A DNA stretch of 22,799 bases from an uncultured Eubacteriales bacterium. Lineage in GTDB: Bacteria > Bacillota > Clostridia > Peptostreptococcales > Anaerovoracaceae. The stretch spans positions 1 through 22,799 of the forward strand of contig URWB01000026.1 of NCBI GenBank assembly GCA_900551415.1, written 5' to 3'. The notes under the pieces are model-generated. The model saw only the letters and a list, made by a program, of their open reading frames with translations. It ran no database searches and was not told the origin of the DNA. Of the stretch, positions 1-9,298 are shown piece by piece; position 1 is the stretch's first letter, and each line of letters opens with the position of its first letter. A program made the translations under genes and the position numbers.

Positions 1-2
1 TC

Positions 3-3000
3 TATGTCGTGCGCTATGATTCCGGGATGCAAAGAGAAGACGCATATCTCGAAAGAAACGGCAGCGCAACCGAGGCACATGACCCGATTAAAATGTATAC
101 GGCAAGCGGCGAGGAAAACTACCTGCTCTACTGCCTCGAACATGGCGTTATCCACAAGGAAAACACCCTGTATAAGAGAAAGTACAAAGATTCGGCGGTC
201 TATCATGCGTACAGTAACTTTACAAGTACAGATAAGCCTTACCCACTGGAAAACGTCTACAAGGTGCTGATGATGGCGCCGGTGAAGGAAAGTAATATGC
301 AGGAGCTGTACGATATGGGCTTTAAGCAGTACCATGACTACGATCCGGGCAAGAACTACACCATCACCGACTGGTATGTGGCATCGCAGATGCTCGTCTG
401 GGAATGCCAGCAGATGATGCGAGATGAGAAGTTCGCGCGAAAAGCAAACGGAAACAGCTATGAAACCGGACACCGCACAGGGGTATATACCAGTAAGATT
501 CCGGCAGACCACTACTTAAATAACCTTGCAGGCACAAACGCCAAGGATATCTACAACTTCATGGCATCGACCATCAAAAAGCGTGAGAACTTTGATAGAA
601 AGATTGCGGGAGGTCTTGCAAAACCGACCAAAATTTCGCTTACAGAGGAGGAAAGCAAGGCGGATGTCATCACCAAGACCATCACCGCAGGCTCCTATCG
701 AGGCGAATACAAGGTGGTGGATAGCAAGGGAAAAGAACTCAAAGGAGTTAAAATCGCCTACGATGAGGCAAACAAAAAATATACCATTACCATCACCGAT
801 AAAACGCTGCTTGGTCAAAAATTAGAGATCAAGCATGTGGACGCAGTATCCGAACGTGCAGAAAGCTATCTCAAGCAGTATGGCAGTAAATATAACCGCT
901 ACGTCTGGGAACACGCAACCAAAAACGGACATACCCAGGGCTTCATTTCCGGTCTGAATGACCCGACTTCCGGCTGGCTGATGATTACGCCAGAGGATGG
1001 TCCGGAGCCGCAGGCGGAAAACTGCATCCCGACGGAAGTCGAATACTTTCCGACCCTTTCCATGCCGATTGAAAAAGTCGATGCAAATGTCGGCTGGGAT
1101 GGCAATAACCATACACCAATGGGCGGCGCAGGCCTTGATGCAACATATACCTTAGAGCGTCAGATTGGCGCAAGAGATTGGGAAACCATTGACGTAAGGA
1201 CGCTGGATGATTTCGGCACAGCATATACCTTTAGTGACCAGCCGTTTCAGACTGCGGCAGACCTTGAGCCGTATCTGACAAAAGAATATATCCCGGATCA
1301 CTACGAGACAAGCGGCACTCCGCCAGTTACGACCTTGCACTGTAAGGGAAAAGAAAAATCAAGAAAATGGGATGTGACGGTGAATTACCGCATCACCGAA
1401 ACCAGACCGGACGGTAGATATATCGACCCGGACCAGTACGCAGGTGTCAGAGAATATACGTTCAGCTATCATGCGGAATCAACCGATGCTTGTAACTTCG
1501 GACACGAAAGTGAGCCATGGTCTGACATCGCATATACCTTCACATATAACACAACAAAGGGTGATGGTACCAATCACACCGAGGGCGCAAGCGCAGCGCC
1601 AAACGAAGATCTCTCCTATGACCAGGAAACCTTCGTCAACGACGAATTTAGAGGGGAGCTTCTGATCATCAAATCCAATGAACAGGAAAATCCGTTCAAG
1701 GATTCCGCACTCGGCGCGGATAAAAGTAATATCTCAAGAGCCTCCTACTGGACGATCAAACTGCTGGACGGCTTTGAGGGCGCAGAGTATGTGCATCTTA
1801 CAAGTGAGACTCCGGCGGTGTCACTGGAAGGCACCCATATCTTTACCGCATCGCGCGGGGTCGGCATCGCAAATAACACGCTAAACGGCGGGCGTGGTAT
1901 GAAGGTCGGCACCAACGGACAGATTCTGCTGCGGGATCTGCCTTACGGCACCTATGAACTCACAGAAGTGAAAGCCGATGATCCGAAATTCGTACTGGAA
2001 CGTACCACCGTGGTCGTGTCCGAGCATGATAACGGAGCCGCAAAAAGAAATCCATACGGCACGCAAGGAAGCGTACCGATAAACGGCGCGTATGCAGGCT
2101 ACGCTGCAAACGGAACGAACGCGATCGGCGCGAGCGCAAACGGAACCGGAGACTTCTTTAATAACCGCTATCAGCTGAATATCCGCGATAAGATCAAAGA
2201 AAATGTGATCAAGATCGTGAAAGTAGACTCCGAAACCGGAAAACAGATTCCGCTGAAAGGCACGAAGATTTTCATCCGGTATAAAGGAAATCCGGATTTA
2301 ACAGACGAAGAAAACGAAAAAGCCTTTGGACCGGGCGGTACCGTCTCCAAGGATATCTTAAATCGCTTTCTGCCAAACGCAGAGTCCATCAACTCCAAGA
2401 GCACGAACTATACCTTTGAACTCGATGAAAATGGCGAAACCACCATCCCGTATGAACTCCCTTACGGAAAATATGAAGTCTATGAATGGCTGCTGCCGGA
2501 TGGATACTTTGTCGGAGAGTACGGCACAGACGGACAAGGAAAAAACCATAACTTCGGGTATATCGAAGATGGCGTATTAAAATTCGGCGATACCGGAAAG
2601 TATGGCAATCACTATACCGGAGACGGACATAAGTATGAAGATGTGGTTGCCATCTATGACGCAGACGGAAACAAAGTGGTATATAAGGATAAAGACCAGT
2701 ATAGCTTTGCAGAGCTGGATCAAATGGTCACAAACCGCTATACCTTTACCGTCACCGAGCAGGATATGCACATAGACGGAAACTATTCGCAGCTCATTAC
2801 CTCAAACGGTCATGCAGAAGACGCAGACCCTGCCTATGATAACAGTAACTTCCCATATAAGAAGTATTACCGTCTCATGGGCGTGTTAAATAACAGCGTC
2901 AAAGGAAAAATCGAAATCACCAAAGAGGGAGAGGCACTGGTCGGCTTCCAAAAAGAAGAAAAAGACGGGCATACCATTCTCACTCCGGTGTTTGAAAAAG

Positions 3001-6000
3001 TCGCCAAACTGAAAAACGCAGTCTTTGGCATCTTTGCAGCCGTCGATGAGAACCTAAACGACGGCGGCGAAGGACCGGATATCTATGATGCGAAAACAGA
3101 TGAAAAAATCACCATTCCAAAGAAGCTTTCCACGCATCTATCTAATGCCGTCGAGACGGTCAAAGCCTTTGCCTGGAAGCTGCTAAACCCAAAGGAATAT
3201 CCGAATAAGAAAAACTATGAAACCGGCTCCTATTCGCATGATTCCGGTGCAGAGCTTTGGTATATGCTAGAGCGTGAAGCCTCCGAGGGCAACGTGAAAC
3301 GAACCATCTATGTATCCCCGGAGCAAAAGGATACGACCTATACCTACGTCTATGAAACGCAGGATGAAGCATACCGTTATCGCTATGATGTAGAAGTGAT
3401 TCTAAAAAACCAAGCGGGCGGAAGAAACGTCACGAAGGTGAATGTCATTAAGACCACAAGTCCGCTTGACGGAAGCGTACCGGAAATCCCGATGACCTAT
3501 ATGCACGGTATGGTCGGTACGGAATCAGTGGATGATGCCAAGGGCGAAATCCAAAGCTATGAAAAAGATAAGATCGACGAGTTCGACTGGACCGTCGTAT
3601 CCGAGCTGGATGTGTATAAGAAGCTGTACGTCTTTGAAGCAGACGGTGAAAACGATGTCTTTATTGACGGCGTAGATACCGACCTTGCCAAGTATGCGGC
3701 AAGTCGCTACCTTGTCAAAGATTATCTCTACTATAAGCTGACGGCAGACGATCTGAAAACCGAAGAACGCGATGTGACAAAAACGATCATCGACCAGCCG
3801 GGCATTGACGCAAACGGTGACGGAGCCTATGACGGACCGGACGATACCCCGCCAACCTATAAAGACGAAACGGTGAAGGTCACAAAGACCAAGTTCGAGT
3901 GGGATAATGAAGGCTGGGACCTTTCCGGAAATCCGGCAGCAGGGGACCGCGCGATCTTAAAACAAACGGAGGATGGCGAAACAAAATACAAAACCGCTGT
4001 CACCGGCTACTATACCAAAGGCGAAAAGACAGACCTTCTGCTTGGAGGAGAAAGCTATACCTTCATCGAAACAGACACTGCGGGAAAAGAACTCCCGCCG
4101 TATACGATTCCGACCGAAGAAGGCTGGTCGCGGGTTCCTTTTACAGGCGATGCGAAAAACGATCCGCAGTATGTCATCATTTCCAAATTGGATGCAGAAA
4201 GCGGAAGCACCATTTACCGCGTCCTCTTAAACGATCTGGTCAGCTGGCAGGCGTGTACCGCAGATGGGAACTTTGAGCAGATGCGGGTACAGGTCTATGA
4301 AGCAACATACAAGCAGGAAAAGGACGATCCGGACGGCGTGACCATAGACTTTGACGGTCTGGTTGTCGATGCGAAAGCAGATCCTGCGACAGGCGTTGCA
4401 ACGACCGTCATCACCAAGCAGGCTGTGGGCGTAGCGGAAACCGTTGATGTGGGAATCGGCTACGAACAGGAAAACGCGCCGGGCGTAATTACGTTCCGCA
4501 CCGTACCGATCAGCGCACCAGTATACTTTTCATGGCAGGACGGCACGAAAGCCGATATGTACTATAAAGGCGGGGTGTGCTACGCGACGATCAAGATGCC
4601 AGCCTCCGCAGTCGATCATCTGTACGAGGATATCGTACCGACCTTAAACTTCATGCACTACGACTCCGAGGGAAACAAAGTGCCGCTGAAACTCGACTGG
4701 TACTCCACGCTTTCCCCAACCAAACCGCGTGTCGAGTTTAGCAGTAGAGACGGACTTGCGGACGGCATTACAGTTGTCGCAAAACGCATCGAGTCCCTAG
4801 AGGCAGGCGGCGAGACGATGTACGCAATCGAGATCGTTACCAATCAAGGCGAAGATACCCCGTTAGAGCTGACCTTTGCGGACGGTTATACCATGGATAT
4901 CTACTGTGCAGAAACTGCATCCGGCAGCGGCGTTGGCGTACTGGATCTTGCGAATGTCTATAAGACGACAAGATACACACAGTCTCATCTGATTGAAACC
5001 ATCACCACAGATGCAAACGGAAAAGCGACCTCAAAGCTGCTTCCGCTTGGAAAATACATCATCAGAGAACTGGCGGCTGAGGAAAAATACTTAAATGACA
5101 GCAAAGAGCAGCTTGTAGAGCTGAAATACAAGAATCAGTTCACGCCGCTGGTGTGGAATCTGAACACCTTTGAGAACCAATACTTTACGGCGCAGCTTGA
5201 TCTGTCGAAAATCCTCGAAACGGGATTCCAGTCGAGCCAGTATAAACCGCCGCAGCCGGGACAGGTCGTAAAATTCGGACTGTATGCGGCAGAGGAGATC
5301 AAGGCAGCGCATAGCGGCATCCTGCAGGTTTTCACAAAGAAAATCAAAAAGGATACGCTGCTTGACGTTTTCACCATCACCTACGAGGAAAATGGCAGCA
5401 TTCTGGTAAATACCAAGCTGCCAGAGGGACGTTACTACCTCAAGGAAATGAAAACCACAGAGGACCATATCCTAAGCGATCTGAAATATCACTTCGCGGT
5501 CAAGGAAGAAGCGGGGGACTACTCGGATGATACTGCCTTTGACTATGTAAACCATGACGGTATCTATGGACGCTTTGTCCTCGAAGAAAAGCATCATGTC
5601 AAAACCATCATCATGGTAGAAGCAAGACTTCCGATGCCCGCGATCAGTATTGACGGACTTTCCTATCCGCTGGATGCTGACTTTACCTCTATCGATGAGA
5701 AGATCAAAATCACCGCAAATACCGACTATACCGAAATCACCGTGGATACGAAAAAAGGCGAAACGACCAATATCACCCTGCCAAACGGCAAGGTGCTTAC
5801 GGTAAAACCGTCTGAAAGCGGAAACGGCTTTGACTATACGGCAGATGGTGTGACAAAGACCTTTACCCCAAGAGGCACCTATACCGGATACCATGCAGCC
5901 TATGAGGAGCTTTGGACTCCGGTAGCAGGAGAAGACCTCAATACCTATACACCGGAATTTACCTTAACAGGCGCGGGAAGTGACAAGGCAAATGTCGTGC

Positions 6001-7415
6001 TGAATGCAAAAATCACGCATGAACCGTCTGTGACCATTACCACTAGGGAAGAACTCATTGATCCTGCAAAGCCGGAGCTGGGCTTTACGACTGTCGATGT
6101 CAAGACCGGAAACCTTACGCCAAAGGGCAATCAGATCTTTAAGCACAGCGCCGTCATTTCTGTGACAAACGGCGTGGATAACGTGATCCAGCAGACCTTT
6201 ACGCGCACAAGCGGCAAAAAGAGCGTAACCGAAACGCTTGACCCATCGGGTCTGATCACCCTAAACACCAAGGACAAGCTGACGCTTTCGCTGATCGGTA
6301 CCGATGCACTCGTCACTGTTTCGATGGATAAGTACGGCGTGGTCAGCGCGAAAATCGAAAACGTGCTGCCGGGACTCTTCCTCGAAGATGCGCACCCGCA
6401 GATTACCTCGACAGGCGCTTTCAATCCGGCAGAGACTTTCCGCTTCGCAAAGAATGTCACCCTCGGAAGACAGGACACCTCTGCGGATAAGCTGATGATC
6501 AAGCTTAGCTCCGATAACAAGGATGGCTTTGCGATTGAGAACGAGCATAAGCCGGAGGTGGAATTTGTAAAGGTGGATAAGAACGACGTAGCCAAAAAGC
6601 TTTCCGGTGCAGTCTTTGAAATCTGGTCTGCAAAAGAGTCCGGAGAGTGGACGGTAGAGCCGGATGTCAAACTCGGCACCTATACGACCGATGCAAACGG
6701 ACATTTCATCGCAAATCTGGATTACGGCATCTACTTCTGGCGCGAAGTGCAGGCTCCGGCAGGCTATGCGCCGGAGGACTACGACTATCACAGCTTCCGC
6801 ATCATCAAGGGCATCCCGAAATATCAGTTTGTGATTGAAAACGTGAAAACGCCGGATACTCCGGGTGGCGGCGGCGGCTCAAGCTATCAGATCGAACTCA
6901 AGAAGGTGGATAAGGAAACAAGAGAATCCCTTGCCGGAGCGGAGTTTGAGCTTTGGTCTGCAAAACTTGCAGAAGACGGTATCACGCTCGTGCCGGATGC
7001 AAAGCTGGTGACGAAGAACCTCGTTACAGGACAGTACGGCATCGCAAGAGTCACCGTCTCTCATAAAGGAAAATTCTTCTACCGCGAGGTCAAAGCCCCG
7101 ACAGGCTACGAAGCGGATACAGACTTCCATCTGATTGACACAAGCACAACCGTAGGCCTCATTACGCGGGTCGAGGTGGAAAATGAGAAACTTCCGGAAG
7201 AAAAGGAAGAACCAAAGAAGCCGTATCGTCCAACCAAACCGGACCAACCTCCACAGCCTGATAAGCCGAAAAAACCGAAGGAGGTGCCGAAGACCGGAGA
7301 TTCTTTGCCGCTGCGCAGGATGCTTGTATTGCTTTTGGCATCCGGACTTGGACTGCTTGTCGCGACAAGAAAGTCAAACAACAAGGAAGAGAAAAAATCT
7401 CAGCCGCGTTGGTGA
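3..7415 (+). CDS. Giant thioester- and SpaA/Cna-B-domain surface adhesin, sortase-anchored (5' partial)
   Basis: The frame is open from the window edge and no signal peptide is present, so the N-terminus is missing. Residues are counted from the GTG at 9. Cys42 in YCLEHG and Gln127 in ASQMLVWE match the paired motifs of thioester domains (TQXA family), which form an internal Cys-Gln bond that can attach covalently to host amines. SpaA/Cna-B-like domains follow at about 549-675, 731-840, 965-1130 (weak), 1728-1831, 2181-2280 and 2291-2394. The last two carry REVQAPAGY and REVKAPTGY with a first-strand Lys and a last-strand Asn, as expected for Lys-Asn isopeptide bonds. A GGGGGSS linker separates them. 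A Pro/Lys-rich wall spanner, VPKTG (2426-2430), a hydrophobic segment and a basic tail complete a sortase signal. The protein should be displayed on the wall. Residues 1130-1640 and 1831-2180 are beta-rich but unassigned. No terminator follows the stop. The ligand is unknown. Confidence 0.9.
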   Translation, partial: YVVRYDSGMQREDAYLERNGSATEAHDPIKMYTASGEENYLLYCLEHGVIHKENTLYKRKYKDSAVYHAYSNFTSTDKPYPLENVYKVLMMAPVKESNMQELYDMGFKQYHDYDPGKNYTITDWYVASQMLVWECQQMMRDEKFARKANGNSYETGHRTGVYTSKIPADHYLNNLAGTNAKDIYNFMASTIKKRENFDRKIAGGLAKPTKISLTEEESKADVITKTITAGSYRGEYKVVDSKGKELKGVKIAYDEANKKYTITITDKTLLGQKLEIKHVDAVSERAESYLKQYGSKYNRYVWEHATKNGHTQGFISGLNDPTSGWLMITPEDGPEPQAENCIPTEVEYFPTLSMPIEKVDANVGWDGNNHTPMGGAGLDATYTLERQIGARDWETIDVRTLDDFGTAYTFSDQPFQTAADLEPYLTKEYIPDHYETSGTPPVTTLHCKGKEKSRKWDVTVNYRITETRPDGRYIDPDQYAGVREYTFSYHAESTDACNFGHESEPWSDIAYTFTYNTTKGDGTNHTEGASAAPNEDLSYDQETFVNDEFRGELLIIKSNEQENPFKDSALGADKSNISRASYWTIKLLDGFEGAEYVHLTSETPAVSLEGTHIFTASRGVGIANNTLNGGRGMKVGTNGQILLRDLPYGTYELTEVKADDPKFVLERTTVVVSEHDNGAAKRNPYGTQGSVPINGAYAGYAANGTNAIGASANGTGDFFNNRYQLNIRDKIKENVIKIVKVDSETGKQIPLKGTKIFIRYKGNPDLTDEENEKAFGPGGTVSKDILNRFLPNAESINSKSTNYTFELDENGETTIPYELPYGKYEVYEWLLPDGYFVGEYGTDGQGKNHNFGYIEDGVLKFGDTGKYGNHYTGDGHKYEDVVAIYDADGNKVVYKDKDQYSFAELDQMVTNRYTFTVTEQDMHIDGNYSQLITSNGHAEDADPAYDNSNFPYKKYYRLMGVLNNSVKGKIEITKEGEALVGFQKEEKDGHTILTPVFEKVAKLKNAVFGIFAAVDENLNDGGEGPDIYDAKTDEKITIPKKLSTHLSNAVETVKAFAWKLLNPKEYPNKKNYETGSYSHDSGAELWYMLEREASEGNVKRTIYVSPEQKDTTYTYVYETQDEAYRYRYDVEVILKNQAGGRNVTKVNVIKTTSPLDGSVPEIPMTYMHGMVGTESVDDAKGEIQSYEKDKIDEFDWTVVSELDVYKKLYVFEADGENDVFIDGVDTDLAKYAASRYLVKDYLYYKLTADDLKTEERDVTKTIIDQPGIDANGDGAYDGPDDTPPTYKDETVKVTKTKFEWDNEGWDLSGNPAAGDRAILKQTEDGETKYKTAVTGYYTKGEKTDLLLGGESYTFIETDTAGKELPPYTIPTEEGWSRVPFTGDAKNDPQYVIISKLDAESGSTIYRVLLNDLVSWQACTADGNFEQMRVQVYEATYKQEKDDPDGVTIDFDGLVVDAKADPATGVATTVITKQAVGVAETVDVGIGYEQENAPGVITFRTVPISAPVYFSWQDGTKADMYYKGGVCYATIKMPASAVDHLYEDIVPTLNFMHYDSEGNKVPLKLDWYSTLSPTKPRVEFSSRDGLADGITVVAKRIESLEAGGETMYAIEIVTNQGEDTPLELTFADGYTMDIYCAETASGSGVGVLDLANVYKTTRYTQSHLIETITTDANGKATSKLLPLGKYIIRELAAEEKYLNDSKEQLVELKYKNQFTPLVWNLNTFENQYFTAQLDLSKILETGFQSSQYKPPQPGQVVKFGLYAAEEIKAAHSGILQVFTKKIKKDTLLDVFTITYEENGSILVNTKLPEGRYYLKEMKTTEDHILSDLKYHFAVKEEAGDYSDDTAFDYVNHDGIYGRFVLEEKHHVKTIIMVEARLPMPAISIDGLSYPLDADFTSIDEKIKITANTDYTEITVDTKKGETTNITLPNGKVLTVKPSESGNGFDYTADGVTKTFTPRGTYTGYHAAYEELWTPVAGEDLNTYTPEFTLTGAGSDKANVVLNAKITHEPSVTITTREELIDPAKPELGFTTVDVKTGNLTPKGNQIFKHSAVISVTNGVDNVIQQTFTRTSGKKSVTETLDPSGLITLNTKDKLTLSLIGTDALVTVSMDKYGVVSAKIENVLPGLFLEDAHPQITSTGAFNPAETFRFAKNVTLGRQDTSADKLMIKLSSDNKDGFAIENEHKPEVEFVKVDKNDVAKKLSGAVFEIWSAKESGEWTVEPDVKLGTYTTDANGHFIANLDYGIYFWREVQAPAGYAPEDYDYHSFRIIKGIPKYQFVIENVKTPDTPGGGGGSSYQIELKKVDKETRESLAGAEFELWSAKLAEDGITLVPDAKLVTKNLVTGQYGIARVTVSHKGKFFYREVKAPTGYEADTDFHLIDTSTTVGLITRVEVENEKLPEEKEEPKKPYRPTKPDQPPQPDKPKKPKEVPKTGDSLPLRRMLVLLLASGLGLLVATRKSNNKEEKKSQPRW

Positions 7416-7452
7416 TTCTGCGATGGCACAAGAAAAAAATAGAAATTAGCTG

Positions 7453-7481
7453 TTTACTTTTCTTTCTTCGTGTGATACAAT
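7453..7481 (+). promoter_or_regulatory. Promoter of coaW (extended -10)
   Basis: A TTTACT -35 (7453-7458) lies 17 bp from a TACAAT -10 (7476-7481), and the -10 is preceded by TGA, giving an extended -10. It sits 38 bp after the adhesin stop and gives coaW its own transcript with a leader of roughly 37 nt. Confidence 0.7.
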
Positions 7482-7525
7482 TAACAAAGTTTCACTACTT
7501 AGCAGAGAAAAGAGGACAACAAAAG

Positions 7526-8371
7526 ATGGGAATCGTAGTAGGGATCGATATCGGCGGCAGTACGACAAAAATTGCAGGCTTTCAGGGAAAAGACATGCTG
7601 ATACCGGTTCAGATTTCGGCGAACAACGCCATCGCCTCCCTGTTTGGCGCGTTCGGTAAATTTTTGTATGATAATAAACTGGCGCTGGAGGATATCCAGC
7701 AGGTCAATTTGACCGGTGTCGGCTGCAGCGCGGTCGATCAAGCCATTTACGGACTGCCGACCTACCGGGTTGATGAGTTTACAGCCAATGGCGTCGGCGG
7801 CGGCTATTTCGCGCAGGGTAAGAAGGAGTTTATGGTCGTCAGCATGGGAACCGGCACTTCCTTTGTCGGGGTCAAGGACGGCATCCCAACGCACTTGGGC
7901 GGCATCGGCATCGGCGGCGGCACGATCATCGGGCTTTCCAAGCTGATGCTGAATACATCGGACATTGACAAGATCCAGGAGCTTGCGTTGGGCGGACAGG
8001 TCGGACACATCGATCTGCGCGTCGGCGATATCTCCGAGAAACCACTGCCGGGGCTGAATCTGGAAGTGACGGCTTCCAATTTCGGCAAAGCATCCTCCAG
8101 AGCAAGCTGCGAAGATAAGGCGGCAGGAATCGTGCACATGGTCATTGAATCGATCTGTCAGACAGCGGCATTGATCTCGCAGGGCACGAATATGAAGGAT
8201 TTCATCCTGATCGGTGCGCTGACGAATTTCCCGGAGTGCGAGGCAGTTTGCGGCATGATCAAAACACTTTTTCCGGATCTGAATTTCTATGTACCAAAGG
8301 ACGGAGAATACGGAACCGCGATCGGTACTGCCTTGGCAGAAAAATGCTGTCTGAAGCATATTGCGGGCTGA
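7526..8371 (+). CDS. coaW: Type II pantothenate kinase
   Basis: This enzyme phosphorylates pantothenate with ATP, the first committed step of coenzyme A synthesis, in the cytosol. The 281-residue protein opens with the acetate-kinase/hexokinase-superfamily phosphate-1 motif GIDIGGSTTK (6-15). It also has the SMGTGTSFV phosphate-2 type motif, a Gly-rich GGIGIGGGTIIGLSKL stretch and a C-terminal EYGTAIGTALA adenosine motif, all typical of eukaryote-like CoaW (PanK II) in Bacillota. The length matches the family. I chose ATG 7526 because AGAGGA (7511-7516) lies 9 nt upstream and the protein then begins directly at the first beta strand. Codons upstream in the same frame (from 7409) overlap the promoter and have no homologous look. 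The gene stands alone between its own promoter and a terminator. A BadF/BadG-type ATPase is a less likely alternative. Confidence 0.9.
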   Translation: MGIVVGIDIGGSTTKIAGFQGKDMLIPVQISANNAIASLFGAFGKFLYDNKLALEDIQQVNLTGVGCSAVDQAIYGLPTYRVDEFTANGVGGGYFAQGKKEFMVVSMGTGTSFVGVKDGIPTHLGGIGIGGGTIIGLSKLMLNTSDIDKIQELALGGQVGHIDLRVGDISEKPLPGLNLEVTASNFGKASSRASCEDKAAGIVHMVIESICQTAALISQGTNMKDFILIGALTNFPECEAVCGMIKTLFPDLNFYVPKDGEYGTAIGTALAEKCCLKHIAG

Positions 8372-8399
8372 TTCGCTAACATAAAAAATCTCGAATTTT

Positions 8400-8443
8400 T
8401 ACGCCAAGACCTTGATAAAATATACGGGTTTTGGCGTATTTTT
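8400..8443 (+). terminator. Rho-independent terminator after coaW
   Basis: A 12-bp stem (8400-8411 with 8427-8438, one G-U pair) around a 15-nt loop overlaps and is followed by a T-run reaching 8443. It lies 28 bp after the coaW stop and before the purC promoter. Confidence 0.85.
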
Positions 8444-8496
8444 GTGGGATCTACAAAGCAAAATATAAAATACATGGAAAAAAACACAAACTTAAA

Positions 8497-8525
8497 TTGA
8501 CAAACGCGATAGATGGTGCTATAAC
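8497..8525 (+). promoter_or_regulatory. Promoter of purC-purF
   Basis: A perfect TTGACA (8497-8502), a 17-bp spacer and TATAAC (8520-8525) with an upstream TG (8517-8518) make a strong extended -10 promoter. The predicted leader is only about 33 nt. That leaves no room for a purine riboswitch downstream of the start, so any purine control would have to act on the promoter. Confidence 0.8.
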
Positions 8526-8564
8526 CAAAATATCTTTGCAGAAGGTTTTGGGGAGGCAGAAGAA

Positions 8565-9284
8565 ATGAAAGAGATAAAAAAGACAACACAACTCTACGAA
8601 GGCAAAGCGAAAAAAGTATACAGCACCAACGATCCGAATTATGTGATCGTATCCTACAAGGATGATGCGACAGCGCTGGACGGATTGAAAAAAGGCACGA
8701 TCACAGGGAAAGGCGTCATCAACAACAAAATGTCGAATTATCTTTGCAGTATCTTGGAGGAAAAAGGGATTCCAACGCACTTCGTTGAGGAACTCAATGA
8801 TCGCGAAACACTGGTCAAGAAGGTTTCCATCGTACCGCTGGAGGTCATTATCCGCAACATTTCCGCCGGTTCCTTCGCGAAACGCTACGGTGTAGCGGAG
8901 GGCATTGTCTTTGATGAGCCGACGATTGAATTTTCCTATAAAAATGATCAGCTGCACGATCCGCTGCTGAACGCTTATCACGCGCGCGCGCTCGGTCTGG
9001 CGACAGAAACAGAAATCGAGACGATCAAACGCTACGCGTTTCAGATCAATGAGATTTTGCGGGAGTTTTTTTTAGAGCGTAAGGTGAAACTGGTCGATTT
9101 TAAGATGGAATACGGCAGATTGGCGGACGGCACGATCGTGCTGGCGGACGAGATTTCACCGGACACCTGCCGGTTTTGGGACAGCGAGACTAACGAAAAA
9201 CTGGATAAGGACCGTTTTCGCCGCGACATGGGCGGCGTAGAGGACGCGTATCACGAAATGATGAAGCGCGTGTTCGGCGCGTAG
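8565..9284 (+). CDS. purC: Phosphoribosylaminoimidazole-succinocarboxamide (SAICAR) synthase
   Basis: PurC condenses CAIR with aspartate using ATP to form SAICAR in de novo purine synthesis. The 239-residue protein has the usual bacterial length. It begins with the nucleotide-binding LYEGKAKKVY (10-19) and contains the signature VPLEVIIRN (90-98), followed by SAGSFAKRYG. Near the C-terminus it has DEISPDTCRFWD (from D195), a signature of the family. The ATG at 8565 has a very good ribosome binding site, GGGGAGG (8550-8556), 8 nt upstream. The gene is first in an operon with purF, whose ATG lies 14 nt after this stop. It is transcribed from the strong promoter just upstream. Nothing looks damaged. 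Confidence 0.97.
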   Translation: MKEIKKTTQLYEGKAKKVYSTNDPNYVIVSYKDDATALDGLKKGTITGKGVINNKMSNYLCSILEEKGIPTHFVEELNDRETLVKKVSIVPLEVIIRNISAGSFAKRYGVAEGIVFDEPTIEFSYKNDQLHDPLLNAYHARALGLATETEIETIKRYAFQINEILREFFLERKVKLVDFKMEYGRLADGTIVLADEISPDTCRFWDSETNEKLDKDRFRRDMGGVEDAYHEMMKRVFGA

Positions 9285-9298
9285 TGCAGGAGGATAAA

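Noticed and set aside
7416..7452. Terminator for the giant adhesin gene
   Set aside because: I see no hairpin between its stop and the coaW promoter. It may end further on, at the coaW terminator.
7499..8359. 286-codon open frame antisense to coaW
   Set aside because: It is a shadow of the coaW frame with no initiation signals, and it runs into the coaW promoter.
8526..8564. Purine riboswitch before purC
   Set aside because: The leader from the clear promoter is only about 33 nt, too short for the aptamer.
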